Assembly: GCF_016919175.1 (NCBI RefSeq)
Contig: NZ_JAFFPU010000006.1
Span: 62,001 to 126,000, forward strand
Direction: 5' to 3'
DNA: 64,000 nt
Source: Leptospira ainlahdjerensis
GTDB taxonomy: Bacteria > Spirochaetota > Leptospiria > Leptospirales > Leptospiraceae
Position numbers and translations under genes: made by a program. Position 1 is the stretch's first letter. Every line of letters begins with the position of its first letter. Below are positions 26,480 to 36,566 of the stretch, piece after piece. The notes beneath the pieces are model-generated. The model was not told where the DNA came from, made no database searches, and saw nothing but the letters and a program-made list of their open reading frames with translations.

Positions 26480-27919
26480 TCAGCGCCCCAAAAGACAAAC
26501 GTCGCAATTTCCGCAACCGGGAAAGATCGTATCAAAATATCCGTATACAAATTCCCTTCTGCACTTTTCGGACTTGAGATAAAGAAGCATCTGATACAAA
26601 CGTTTGAGACTTGTTTTCTTTTTTAAATCCAATAACTCCTGCGAAACAAGCGCGTCCGGCAAAGGCGCTCTCAGTCTCAAGGAATTTCTTTCCAATTCTC
26701 CCGAAGTGACTCCGTGTCTTTCAAAAAGATTAAGAACAGTTTGAAGACGATGATCGCCCCGATTCTTATGAACCACCTTGGCTTGCAGCTCTTCGTAAGT
26801 CAGGGAAGACAATTTGTCTCCGAGATGTTGCATCGCCTGAAAAACCCTTCCGATAAAAACTTCGTCCGGGTTTTGCCATTCTATAAATTCCATCAATACG
26901 GAAAGATCGTCTTGGATATAAAATACGTGACAATCGGAAGGATCTCCGTCCCTTCCCGCGCGACCGATTTCTTGATAATAACTTTCCAAGGAAGAAGGCA
27001 GTTCCGCATGAATGATCGTCCTTATATTCGGCTTATCCACGCCCATACCGAACGCATTGGTCGCAAGAAGAATCGTATCTTCCGATTTCAGAAATTGATT
27101 TTGAACACGTTTTCTCTGATCGGGAGCCAGCTGACCGTGATAGATTCTATGAGGAATTTTCTGAATGTCGAGTTTCTCGCTAAACTTTTCGATATTCTTG
27201 ATCAGATTAAAATATACGATCGTACTTTCTTTTTGAGTTTTTAAAAGATCCACGATCGCTTCCGTTTTGGAAGGTTCGTCCACAAAGGTGCGGACGTCCA
27301 AAAACAAATTTGGTCTGCAGATTCCTTCATTATAGACTTCGATTTCCGATTCTTCCAATCCTATCTGACGAACAATGTCTTTCTGAATTTCTTTCGTTGC
27401 GGTTGCGGTTAACGCGATCGTAACGGGTTTGCGAAGAATCTCCCTGAATTCGGAAATTTTAGTATAATCCGGCCGAAAGTCATGACCCCACTGACTGATA
27501 CAATGAGCCTCGTCGACGGCGAGAAGAGAAACTTTTCTCCTTTGAAGTGCCTCCAAAAATGCACGTTTGCGAAATCTTTCCGGAGAAACATACAAAATCT
27601 TATACTTACCTCGTTTTAGATCTTCGTAACTCCGAATTCGATCTTCTTTTGAAAGGGAAGAATTGATAAAAGCCGCATCGATTCCCAGGGCTCTTAATTT
27701 GAAAACCTGATCCTGCATCAGCGCGATCAAGGGAGAAATAACGATGGTCAATCCTTCCATCGCCAGAGCGGGTAACTGATAACAGATCGATTTACCCATT
27801 CCAGTCGGCATGATGACGAGGCAGTTCTTTCCGGAAAGAACGTCGGAGATAATCTTTTCCTGCGAAGTTCTAAAAGAAGAAATTCCGAAAAAAGTTTTGA
27901 GTTCGGCGACGGAGGGCAT
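26480..27919 (-). CDS. recQ: ATP-dependent DNA helicase, RecQ family
   Basis: The 479-residue product has the full RecQ helicase core: the Q-motif region FFGISSFRTSQEKII, Walker A MPTGMGKSICYQLP, the DEAH-type box AVDEAHCISQWGHDFRP, TATATKEIQ, and motif VI YYQEIGRAGRDG. A zinc-binding C-terminus, CRREFVYGYF...CGNCDVC, follows. The winged-helix and HRDC domains of long RecQ proteins are missing, so this is a short RecQ. It unwinds 3'-5' in recombination and repair. It is divergent to the recCBD operon, with about 110 bases between the two starts. Confidence 0.9.
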   Translation of the reverse strand: MPSVAELKTFFGISSFRTSQEKIISDVLSGKNCLVIMPTGMGKSICYQLPALAMEGLTIVISPLIALMQDQVFKLRALGIDAAFINSSLSKEDRIRSYEDLKRGKYKILYVSPERFRKRAFLEALQRRKVSLLAVDEAHCISQWGHDFRPDYTKISEFREILRKPVTIALTATATKEIQKDIVRQIGLEESEIEVYNEGICRPNLFLDVRTFVDEPSKTEAIVDLLKTQKESTIVYFNLIKNIEKFSEKLDIQKIPHRIYHGQLAPDQRKRVQNQFLKSEDTILLATNAFGMGVDKPNIRTIIHAELPSSLESYYQEIGRAGRDGDPSDCHVFYIQDDLSVLMEFIEWQNPDEVFIGRVFQAMQHLGDKLSSLTYEELQAKVVHKNRGDHRLQTVLNLFERHGVTSGELERNSLRLRAPLPDALVSQELLDLKKKTSLKRLYQMLLYLKSEKCRREFVYGYFDTIFPGCGNCDVCLLGR

Positions 27920-28028
27920 TCAGAATACATTCTTCGATTGATGTTTGAGAGCAAGAGAAAATGTAATTACTTGCCATCTCTCCGAATTCTTAGAATGCTC
28001 GTAATTCCGGGACCAAAAGAGGAAACGT

Positions 28029-31000
28029 TTGCCAGTTACTCATATCACAAGTCTATCGCTCGAAAATATCGCGGTCGAACTTTCAAAGAACATCCTCGCT
28101 GAAAGGAAAGATTCTCCCTTGCGCGCTCCCGTGATCGTGATTCCCAGCACGAATATGAAACTCTGGTTAAACCTCAATCTTTCCCGTATCGACGGGTTAA
28201 CTGCCAATCTCCGTTTTTTATATTTAGAAAAAGCCCTTGAAGAATTTTATCTGAGAAGGGCCGGATTCGATTTTGATCCTTTCCAGAGAAAGTTTCCAAG
28301 TCAAGAAGCCAATCAAAGAAAAATTCTTGCGTATCTGATGGAAAATAAAGATCAAAAGGAACTTCGATTCCTACGTTCTTATCTACTAAGTATTCCCCGT
28401 GCGTTTTCACTCAGCGTAAAACTGACTTCGCTTATCAAAGATTACGAGTTGAACCGATCGAGCTGGATTTCCTCCTGGGCGAAAGAGAAAGGACTGGAAC
28501 TCCCTTCGATTTCACACCGTCCATCTCCCTTTCCGAAAGAGGACGAATATTATATTTTCCAAAAGGAACTCTATCAAAAAGTTTTTCTTAGTTCGAAAGA
28601 AGCGGCCACTTTGGTTCAATTTCTACTGAAAGAGTCGCAAAAAAATCCAAAAGTTTCTCCGAAGGAATTTCCTTCGCTTCATCTTTTTTGTTTGTCCAAT
28701 CTTTCGGACACTTACCTTGGAATTTTAGAATCTCTTTCCAAACGGGATCAACTCCCGATCTATCTCTATCAATTTCATACAGGCGCAAAAAAAATTCAGC
28801 GCGATTCTTACGGTCCTCGAAATTGGTCAGGTCCGCAAGTTCATCTTGCCGCGAGAATGGAAAACTTAGAGCAAGGCGCATCCAAAAATATCGAAACTTC
28901 CGATCCCTTTCCTCCGAAACTAAACTCTCTCAGAGCCTTGCTGGACGGAAAACCGAAACAAGAAATCGGAATCCTATCGGATTCATCGGTGCGCTTTTGG
29001 AACGCGCCTTCCGTTTATCGCGAAATGGAAGCCGCCACAAACGATATCCTCTATAAGATGAATCGAAATCCACGACTAACGTATTTGGATTTTGCGATTC
29101 TTGTAACGGATATGAAAGTCTATCGCCCCGCCGTTGAATGGGTGTTTGACGGTGGAATTCTTTTGCAAAGTTCGCAAGACGGAAAGACCGTCGATCCGCT
29201 CCCGATACGAAAAAAAATCCCGTATTCCCTCACCGACATCAAGGCAAACGACGCTTCGTTATTGTATAGGGCTCTGATCTGCATCTGGGAAATTTGTTCC
29301 GGCGCGACGATAGAAAAAAATAACCTGCTTCGTCTGCTCAGAAATCCCCTTTTAAAGAAAAAACTTCGGATCCAATCACAGACAATTCTCGATCTGGAGA
29401 ACATGATTGATTCCACCGGAATGATCTACGAAGAAGAAGGACGTGAATCCGATTCTTTTCAGATCTCGAACGTTATGAGAAGAATCCGATTGTCGTCGAT
29501 TCTTTCAAAAGAGACCGCGTGGACAAAATACAAAATTCCTCCAATCGATCTCGAATCGGACGAAAACTCTTTTTATCTTTCCACTTTCTGGGAAATCATA
29601 CTCAAGACTAAAAGAAACATTCTTTCAGTTTACAAGGAAAAAAATAACCAATGGACCCAGGAATACTTTAGAATATTAAGAAGTTCTTTAGAAGAACTTT
29701 TTGATTTTTCGGAAGAATACGAACAGGAAGGAAAACTTTTTATTAGCTGGCTGGAATCCCTCGGCGGATGGGAAGGAATCCGGCTTGAAAACGAAAAGGA
29801 AGGGGTCGCGCTCCTCAAGTTCATCACCGAACAGACCTTCGATCAAATTCCGTATCGAAAAGGAGCGTATCTAACCGGCGGAGTAACCATCTCTCTCCTA
29901 CAACCGATGCGGCCGATTCCATTTAAACACATTTATATCCTGGGATTGGGAGAAGGAAAATTCCCTGGAAACAACGATCGTTCACAACTCAATCTCAGAA
30001 AGGATTTCAAAGAAGAATGGGATATCTCCCGAAAGGAGATTCAAGAATCACTTTTATGGGAGACGATTCATTCCGCAAAGGAATCCCTTACCTTGAGTTA
30101 CGTCGGAAAAAATCTTCAGGAAGACAAAACCTTCGAACCCTGCTCGCATCTTTTCGAAATCATGGAATCGTTCGAAACCAGCGAAGCGATTCAACTTCCA
30201 CTGCATTCGTATAGTATAAAATACGAACATACCCCGGAAGAACTTGCACAAGGACTGGTGAGCTTCGATTTTTCAAGAGTATGGATCAACGGAGACAGAA
30301 ACGATCCAAATATTTTAGGCCGTTTTCAAAAGCCGGAGGATTTAAAAAAGAGCCAGACTACCCTTTCCGTCAACGAAATCGACCTCCGTGAAATTTCGCA
30401 ATTTTTAAGCGATCCTCTGGATGCGTATCTAAAAAAGAAGCTGGGCATGTATTTGGACGAGGAAGAATCCGCCGAAACGAAGGAAGAGCCCTTCGATCTG
30501 GACGCGATCGCAGAAACCAATATATTAAAAAAAATGCATGCACTCATGATGCCGAATATAGTCTCAAAGGACCCCTGGGCATGGGACGAAAAAACGATAT
30601 CCGATGCGTTGACTCCTATATTAGAATTGGAAAAAAGATCGGCTCGATTTCCTCAGTCGGTTTTCGGAAAAATTCAGGAAGCCGAACTTCTAGGATATCT
30701 TCGTCTTACGAGTGAACTTCTATCGAGCTGGAAAACCCTCTTCCAAGGCGGAGAATATTATTCTTATCTGAGTTTGGGAGACACCGGATTGCCCGAAGAA
30801 CTTTGTAAAAAATTCCCCGAACTAGAAGTGTTGTCGAAATCCGGCAAAACATTAAAAATAAAAGGAGAATGGGAACACGTCGTGGAAAAAGAAGGCGTTC
30901 TTTATTGGCTTTTTCCCAAGAGCCTCGAAGACAAACCTTCCGAGAATTATTACGGCTACAAAGACTATTGGAAGGTGATGAGTTTTCCGTTCCTTACGGG

Positions 31001-31442
31001 AGTCGCCTTTTCCGCATTAGGTGAAAATTTTAAAATCTATTCCTTTAAGGCCCGGCCTTCCGAAGATACAAAAAAGAAAAATTTTCTCCCGATACAATAT
31101 ATACCGGAAGAATCTTCGCAAGGACGGGAATACTTTCGGAAGATTATGGAGTTTTATCTCCGAGAAGAACCCGTTTTTTTTCCGAGAAAAGCGTTTCTCG
31201 GTTACTATGTAAAAAATATCCAGGGGGCCGCGGGAAAAAAGGCGACGCCGGATAACGTAGCCAAGTTCGACGACGAAATCGCGTGGAAAAACTATCTCAA
31301 GGAAGAATTGGATTCGATCCAAGAAGATCTTTCTCCCCTCGTAAAACTTTATCGTCAAACGTCCGAATTGATTTTGAGCTCGGAGATTCGTTGGGCTAAA
31401 GACTTCTACAAACCTTTCTTGGACTGGAGAAAGGATCTATGA
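28029..31442 (+). CDS. recC: Exodeoxyribonuclease V subunit gamma (RecC)
   Basis: The start is TTG 28029 with GAGGA upstream. The 1137-residue product lacks Walker motifs but has RecC-type landmarks: the N-terminal ITSLSLENIAVELSKNI, a central SLLQPMRPIPFKHIYILG segment followed by LGEGKFPGNNDRSQLNL, corresponding to the loop ahead of the inactivated helicase part, and a degenerate nuclease-like C-terminus. In RecBCD this subunit recognises Chi and splits the strands. The gene ends with the ATGA overlap into recB. Assignment rests on order with recB and recD as well as on sequence. Confidence 0.88.
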   Translation: MPVTHITSLSLENIAVELSKNILAERKDSPLRAPVIVIPSTNMKLWLNLNLSRIDGLTANLRFLYLEKALEEFYLRRAGFDFDPFQRKFPSQEANQRKILAYLMENKDQKELRFLRSYLLSIPRAFSLSVKLTSLIKDYELNRSSWISSWAKEKGLELPSISHRPSPFPKEDEYYIFQKELYQKVFLSSKEAATLVQFLLKESQKNPKVSPKEFPSLHLFCLSNLSDTYLGILESLSKRDQLPIYLYQFHTGAKKIQRDSYGPRNWSGPQVHLAARMENLEQGASKNIETSDPFPPKLNSLRALLDGKPKQEIGILSDSSVRFWNAPSVYREMEAATNDILYKMNRNPRLTYLDFAILVTDMKVYRPAVEWVFDGGILLQSSQDGKTVDPLPIRKKIPYSLTDIKANDASLLYRALICIWEICSGATIEKNNLLRLLRNPLLKKKLRIQSQTILDLENMIDSTGMIYEEEGRESDSFQISNVMRRIRLSSILSKETAWTKYKIPPIDLESDENSFYLSTFWEIILKTKRNILSVYKEKNNQWTQEYFRILRSSLEELFDFSEEYEQEGKLFISWLESLGGWEGIRLENEKEGVALLKFITEQTFDQIPYRKGAYLTGGVTISLLQPMRPIPFKHIYILGLGEGKFPGNNDRSQLNLRKDFKEEWDISRKEIQESLLWETIHSAKESLTLSYVGKNLQEDKTFEPCSHLFEIMESFETSEAIQLPLHSYSIKYEHTPEELAQGLVSFDFSRVWINGDRNDPNILGRFQKPEDLKKSQTTLSVNEIDLREISQFLSDPLDAYLKKKLGMYLDEEESAETKEEPFDLDAIAETNILKKMHALMMPNIVSKDPWAWDEKTISDALTPILELEKRSARFPQSVFGKIQEAELLGYLRLTSELLSSWKTLFQGGEYYSYLSLGDTGLPEELCKKFPELEVLSKSGKTLKIKGEWEHVVEKEGVLYWLFPKSLEDKPSENYYGYKDYWKVMSFPFLTGVAFSALGENFKIYSFKARPSEDTKKKNFLPIQYIPEESSQGREYFRKIMEFYLREEPVFFPRKAFLGYYVKNIQGAAGKKATPDNVAKFDDEIAWKNYLKEELDSIQEDLSPLVKLYRQTSELILSSEIRWAKDFYKPFLDWRKDL

Positions 31443-34400
31443 GCGGACTGACTCGTCCTTATAAATTAAAATCCAGCTTTATAGAAGCATCCGCGGGAAC
31501 CGGCAAAACATATACGATCATGGAGATCGTAGGGGATCTGGTTCAAGAATATAAAATTCCACTTACAAACATCCTGATTCTAACATATACCGAAAAAGCC
31601 GCCGGCGAACTCAAAGAACGACTTCGAAAAAAATTACTCCAATCGGATCTTACCAAGGAGGCCAGAGAGCTCGATCAGGTTACGATTTCAACTATACACG
31701 GATTTTGTAATATGATTCTCCAAGAATATCCCGTGGAAACCGAAACACCCTCCAACTGGATCTTGACGGATGCTAAAGAAAGACTGAGAATCGCACTCTA
31801 TCGCCTTCAACACGAAGAATGGAAAAACCGGGTGGATCCTAACGAATTGGAGTCCTTACTTTCCGAATCCAATTATTTGGAGAACCGGGATCGGATCCTT
31901 TCAGCGGGGGCAAAAATTTTGAGCGGAAAAAATTATTCATATAACAACGATTTTGCGACAATATCCCGAGAGAATTTTCTACAAAAAACGGCACTGATCG
32001 CAAAGGAAATGGTGGAAGAAGAATTCAAAGACGGGGAATGGATGAGTTACGATCAGATGATTCTGAAAACGAAAGACTCTCTGAAAAATCCGTTTCTAAA
32101 AACGGCGCTTCAAAACAGATATCAAATCGGGATCTTAGACGAGTTTCAGGATACGGACGCCGCGCAGTATGAGATTTTTTCACAGTTATTCTTAGATTCC
32201 AATCCGCAAGAATCCCAAAGAGCTTTGTATCTCATAGGAGATCCGAAACAATCGATCTACGGTTTCCGCGGCGCCGACATCGGGACTTATTTGAGCGCAA
32301 AAAAAGACCTCGAAAAAATTCACGCCGAAGAAATTCCGCTCGATATAAACTACCGATCCGTTCCCGAACTGATAAAAGGTTATAACGAAATCTTCGGAGG
32401 CAAAACCGGAGAAAAAAGTTTTTTCCCAATTATAGAAAAAGGATTCGAAACACAACCGATTCTTTACACAGACGTAAAACATCCCGCAAACGAAGGGAAG
32501 ATCCGCCTGAGCCGTCGACACAAGGAAGGTCCGATTCAGATCGTTCGTTTTCAGGGAAGAGAAACCTGGAAGACTGACGATGCGAGAATCGCCTGGGGAC
32601 AATTTATCGCGGAGGAGATCCTCAAATTAGCCTCTCCCGAAAATTCTTTCTCTTATGAAACCTACGACGAACGTTCCAAAACTTTTCAGGAAAGAAGACT
32701 CAACTTCAAAGAGATCGCAATTCTGGTCAAAAGCAAGGCCGAAGGAAAACTCGTCGAACAGGCGTTAAAGCTTCGAGCGATTCCTTGTTCCTTTTACAAA
32801 CAAGAAGGAATCTATCAATCGCCCGAATCGATTCAGATCTTAAATATTTTAGAATGCCTTCTCGATCCGAACAAACCCTCTTCGTATCGCAAACTTCTTT
32901 TTGGAGATTTGTTTCAAGTTCATCCGAATAACCTTCCATTTTTCGACGAACACTCCATCGATTCCTATGAAAAATCCATACTTGACCGCTGGAAAGTATT
33001 GGCGATGGATCGTAAGTTCGCGGAACTTTTTCGATCCATCGAAGAGGACAGCAGAATCTTTCTGACCGAAGAAGAAGCCGACATAGCATGGGAAAGAAAA
33101 AGAACCAACTACAGACAGATCTTTCGAAAACTTCTTCAGTTTCAAATAGCAAACCAAGCCGGGCTCGAAGAAGTATTAGAAGAATTGAAACAACTTCAGT
33201 CTGAAAAAAGAAACGAAGAGGAACTTCCCCTATTCGAAAGGGAAACCGAAAAAGACGCCGTTCAAATTCTTACCTTACACGCATCCAAGGGTTTGGAATG
33301 GCCTGTCGTATTCTTATTCAATCTTTCCGGAAATTTCACGCCAGAGGTCTACGACTATCCTTTTGCGGAGCCTGAAAACGGTAGGACTTGGAAGTTGAGT
33401 CTTTGGGATACCGAAGAAGAATTGAAAATTAGTAAAGAAGAATATTCTTATCAAAATCTCAACGAAAACAAGCGACTTCTCTATGTGGGTATTACACGTC
33501 CCAAGATTAGATTGTATCTTCCTTTTTTCACTCCGCTTAACAACTGGAAGACGAGAGACTCCGCCTATTTCAAGATTCTTTATCCGAGACTCCAGGCGAT
33601 TCTGGAGAACGAACCGAATCCGGAGTTTTTTCAACTCGTATCTTGGACTCCGCGGAATTTGGAACGAAGCGAACAAATCATTCATAAACGAACCGTGCCG
33701 ACGGAAGTTCGTTTTACTCCGTTGATCCTGCAGGAATCGAATTCTCCAAAGACGGTATGGATCCACAGTTATTCTTCCTTAAAATCCAAGGCGAATGTCG
33801 CTTTAAACGATGAGGCTCTTTCCGTTTTGGAAGGAGGAAGTTTTTTAAAGTCGGACGAAATCGAAGATTCTCATTTGGAAATGGAAGACGAACTTCCGTC
33901 GTCCGCTGCGACGGGTTCTTTTTTACATCTCCTTTTGGAGGAATTAGACTTCTCGCTTTTTGGAACAAAAACTTCGAAAGAACTTCTCAACAACGAACTT
34001 ATCGTTTCTAGGATGAACTTTCATCTCGACTATTTTCAACTTTCTAAAACGAAACAGAAAGATACCGAACCGGAAAAGGATGTCTACAAAAGAAGAGCCT
34101 GCGAAATTCTCTGGAACTCTTTGAATGCAAAAGTCCCGGCTTTGAATCAAACCTCGTTTCGTCTTTTGGACATTCCAAAAACGAAAAGAGTTTCAGAGAT
34201 GGATTTTCACTTGGACTTGGATCCGGAAAGAAACGGCCCCGGCAATTATCTAAAAGGTTCCATCGATCTCGTCTTCGAATTTGAGAATAAATTTTATCTC
34301 GCAGATTATAAATCCAATCTTCTTCAGGACTATTCCCTATCCTCGTTGAAAAAAAGTATCGAAAGTCCGGAAAGCAGATACAATCTTCAAAGGGATATCT

Positions 34401-34615
34401 ACGCGATGATCCTTTTCCAATATCTAAAGAATATTTTCGGGGAAAAGGAGGCGTTTCAAAAACTCGGAGGAGTTTTTTACTTCTATCTCCGAGGAATGAA
34501 ACCCGGAGAAGACAAAGGAATTTATTCCGACTTCGATTGGTCCTTGGAAAGATTAAACGAAATCAAGGACGACTTACGTCTTTTGACAAGTCAGAATTGG
34601 GAGAATTTTCTATGA
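31439..34615 (+). CDS. recB: Exodeoxyribonuclease V subunit beta (RecB)
   Basis: The 1058-residue UvrD-type helicase-nuclease has Walker A EASAGTGKTYTIME at residues 16-29, motif Ia LILTYTEKAAGELKERL, motif II DEFQDTD, motif III LIGDPKQSIYGFRGAD, motif V TLHASKGLEWPVV and motif VI NKRLLYVGITRPK. The C-terminal nuclease motif GSIDLVFEFENKFYLADYKS is intact near residue 955, so both activities should be present. It processes double-strand ends together with RecC and RecD. Its ATG overlaps the recC stop as ATGA, and its own stop overlaps recD in the same way. Confidence 0.94.
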   Translation: MSGLTRPYKLKSSFIEASAGTGKTYTIMEIVGDLVQEYKIPLTNILILTYTEKAAGELKERLRKKLLQSDLTKEARELDQVTISTIHGFCNMILQEYPVETETPSNWILTDAKERLRIALYRLQHEEWKNRVDPNELESLLSESNYLENRDRILSAGAKILSGKNYSYNNDFATISRENFLQKTALIAKEMVEEEFKDGEWMSYDQMILKTKDSLKNPFLKTALQNRYQIGILDEFQDTDAAQYEIFSQLFLDSNPQESQRALYLIGDPKQSIYGFRGADIGTYLSAKKDLEKIHAEEIPLDINYRSVPELIKGYNEIFGGKTGEKSFFPIIEKGFETQPILYTDVKHPANEGKIRLSRRHKEGPIQIVRFQGRETWKTDDARIAWGQFIAEEILKLASPENSFSYETYDERSKTFQERRLNFKEIAILVKSKAEGKLVEQALKLRAIPCSFYKQEGIYQSPESIQILNILECLLDPNKPSSYRKLLFGDLFQVHPNNLPFFDEHSIDSYEKSILDRWKVLAMDRKFAELFRSIEEDSRIFLTEEEADIAWERKRTNYRQIFRKLLQFQIANQAGLEEVLEELKQLQSEKRNEEELPLFERETEKDAVQILTLHASKGLEWPVVFLFNLSGNFTPEVYDYPFAEPENGRTWKLSLWDTEEELKISKEEYSYQNLNENKRLLYVGITRPKIRLYLPFFTPLNNWKTRDSAYFKILYPRLQAILENEPNPEFFQLVSWTPRNLERSEQIIHKRTVPTEVRFTPLILQESNSPKTVWIHSYSSLKSKANVALNDEALSVLEGGSFLKSDEIEDSHLEMEDELPSSAATGSFLHLLLEELDFSLFGTKTSKELLNNELIVSRMNFHLDYFQLSKTKQKDTEPEKDVYKRRACEILWNSLNAKVPALNQTSFRLLDIPKTKRVSEMDFHLDLDPERNGPGNYLKGSIDLVFEFENKFYLADYKSNLLQDYSLSSLKKSIESPESRYNLQRDIYAMILFQYLKNIFGEKEAFQKLGGVFYFYLRGMKPGEDKGIYSDFDWSLERLNEIKDDLRLLTSQNWENFL

Positions 34616-36474
34616 TGGAAGAATTGTTCCCGTCCTGGACTACGAAGTTAAAAGAAGACATCCTTGCGCTTACCGAGCTCGAATCCAAAAAGAAAACTAA
34701 TTCGAAATTTTCCGAGGAGACTCCGGATAGTTTATTAGAAATTCTGAATGAACTCTGGAAAGCCGGTGAAGACGGAAATTTGTGTATTCCTGTCCGGAAA
34801 GAATGGAAAAATTTTCTCAGAACAAAACCTCCGGCTTTGATCGTCGAAAAGATCGGAAATACCGAATGGATTTTTTTTGAAAAGACGTTCCGCACCAAAA
34901 CTGAACTTGAAACTCGCCTTCACGAAATCATTAGCGAAACCGTCCGACTCGAAACCGATTTAGAAAAGGCCGACCGAATTCTCAAAACCCTGGAATCCAA
35001 AAGTTTTCCTCTCAAAAAAGGCCAGGTTCGATCGATCTGCTCCTGTCTTTCCTCCTCGTTTCAAATCATAAGCGGCGGGCCAGGAACCGGAAAAACGACC
35101 GTAGTCGCATTCTTATTACAAATTTTGAATGAACTGGGCGAACTCCCGCCGCCGGACGAGATTGCCCTCGTGGCGCCGACGGGCAGAGCCGCTCAAAGAT
35201 TGACGGAGTCCATTCAGGAAAATCTCAAAAAAATTTCGAACACGGAAGAGAATTCACTTCTGAGAGGACAAACCATTCATGGACTTCTTTCCTACAAACA
35301 TTCGTTAGGCGGCTTTTACTACAATCAAGAACGATACCTTCCCCATCGACTGATTATCGTAGACGAAGTTTCCATGGTGGATTTGAATCTAATGCTTTCC
35401 TTGTTTCAGGCCTTACCGAAAAATTCATCGTTCCGCCTGATTCTCATAGGAGATCCGAATCAACTTCCTTCGGTTGAAAAAGGCGCCGTGTTAAGCGACT
35501 TCCTATCTATCTTAGAATCCGAAAAAGGGACTTATATCTCCAAACTCGAAGAAAGTAACCGTCAAAAGAAAAACGCCCAAGGGGAAGTTTCACAGATCGT
35601 CACCTTAGCGGAGGAAATTTTAAAGTATGCCCCTGAAAATTTGAATCTTGGGACAAAAATAAACGATACGTTTCCAAAGACGAAAAGCATCGGAGAAGAA
35701 GTCGTCTACGAAAGCCAGGTCGTGTGGCTGCAAAAGACCTCGGCCCCCGATCAGGATGTTTTAACAAGGGACGAGGTTGTAGAACTACTTTGGGAAAAAA
35801 TTTTTTTACCGCAAATTTCACGGATTGGACTTTGGAAAGTCAAGGATGGAACCGAGTTTACCGACTTTGATTTTATCCGAACATTCCAAAGAGAACTCGG
35901 AAGATTTCGCTGTCTCACCGTTTTTCGAAACGGATATTGGGGAGTGGAATCGATTCAATCCAAGATCATAAATCTTGCGGCGCAGGATCTTTATGGAAGA
36001 ATTACGTCTTCCCCTTCTCAAAATTTATTTCCGAAAAGGCTCGCAAAACGACTCTACTTTGTAGGACTCCCTGTCTTGATCACACAAAACGACAAAAGCA
36101 GAAAACTATTTAACGGAGATATCGGACTCGTTCTCAGAATAGGTGACACCGGAGAATTAAGGGCCGTCTTTCCGATCGAAAATCGACTTTATTCTTTTGC
36201 CTTGGATACACTTCCGGAACACGAACCGGCTTTCGTGATGAGCATTCACAAAAGTCAAGGATCCGAATATGACACAATTCTAATTTACCTTCCGGATAGA
36301 GCGGAGTCCGCCGAGTCCAATTCTCAAAAATTACTCAACCGGCAAATCCTTTATACCGGAATCACTCGTGCAAAAAATCAAGTTATCCTTGCTGGAAACC
36401 CGAAGACATGGGAACTCGGAATCGAAAACGTCCAAAAGAGAAACACGGGGTTTCGTTGGAATCAGAATCGATAA
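34612..36474 (+). CDS. recD: Exodeoxyribonuclease V subunit alpha (RecD)
   Basis: The 620-residue SF1B helicase shows Walker A IISGGPGTGKTTVVAF near residue 158, APTGRAAQRLTESI, the DEVSMVDL box, LIGDPNQLPSVEKGAVL, SIHKSQGSEYD and ILYTGITRAKNQVIL. The start was placed at ATG 34612, which overlaps the recB stop as ATGA; the longer frame from 34537 lies inside recB. RecD is the 5'-3' motor of the RecBCD complex and confers Chi regulation. The operon order is recC-recB-recD. Confidence 0.94.
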   Translation: MMEELFPSWTTKLKEDILALTELESKKKTNSKFSEETPDSLLEILNELWKAGEDGNLCIPVRKEWKNFLRTKPPALIVEKIGNTEWIFFEKTFRTKTELETRLHEIISETVRLETDLEKADRILKTLESKSFPLKKGQVRSICSCLSSSFQIISGGPGTGKTTVVAFLLQILNELGELPPPDEIALVAPTGRAAQRLTESIQENLKKISNTEENSLLRGQTIHGLLSYKHSLGGFYYNQERYLPHRLIIVDEVSMVDLNLMLSLFQALPKNSSFRLILIGDPNQLPSVEKGAVLSDFLSILESEKGTYISKLEESNRQKKNAQGEVSQIVTLAEEILKYAPENLNLGTKINDTFPKTKSIGEEVVYESQVVWLQKTSAPDQDVLTRDEVVELLWEKIFLPQISRIGLWKVKDGTEFTDFDFIRTFQRELGRFRCLTVFRNGYWGVESIQSKIINLAAQDLYGRITSSPSQNLFPKRLAKRLYFVGLPVLITQNDKSRKLFNGDIGLVLRIGDTGELRAVFPIENRLYSFALDTLPEHEPAFVMSIHKSQGSEYDTILIYLPDRAESAESNSQKLLNRQILYTGITRAKNQVILAGNPKTWELGIENVQKRNTGFRWNQNR

Positions 36475-36566
36475 GCGCTTTTTTACGAAACATCCGATTA
36501 CAAGAAAATAGATTTCATTTATAAAAAGATTGCGAATTCCCTCTTTTTATATTATGAAGGACCGTC

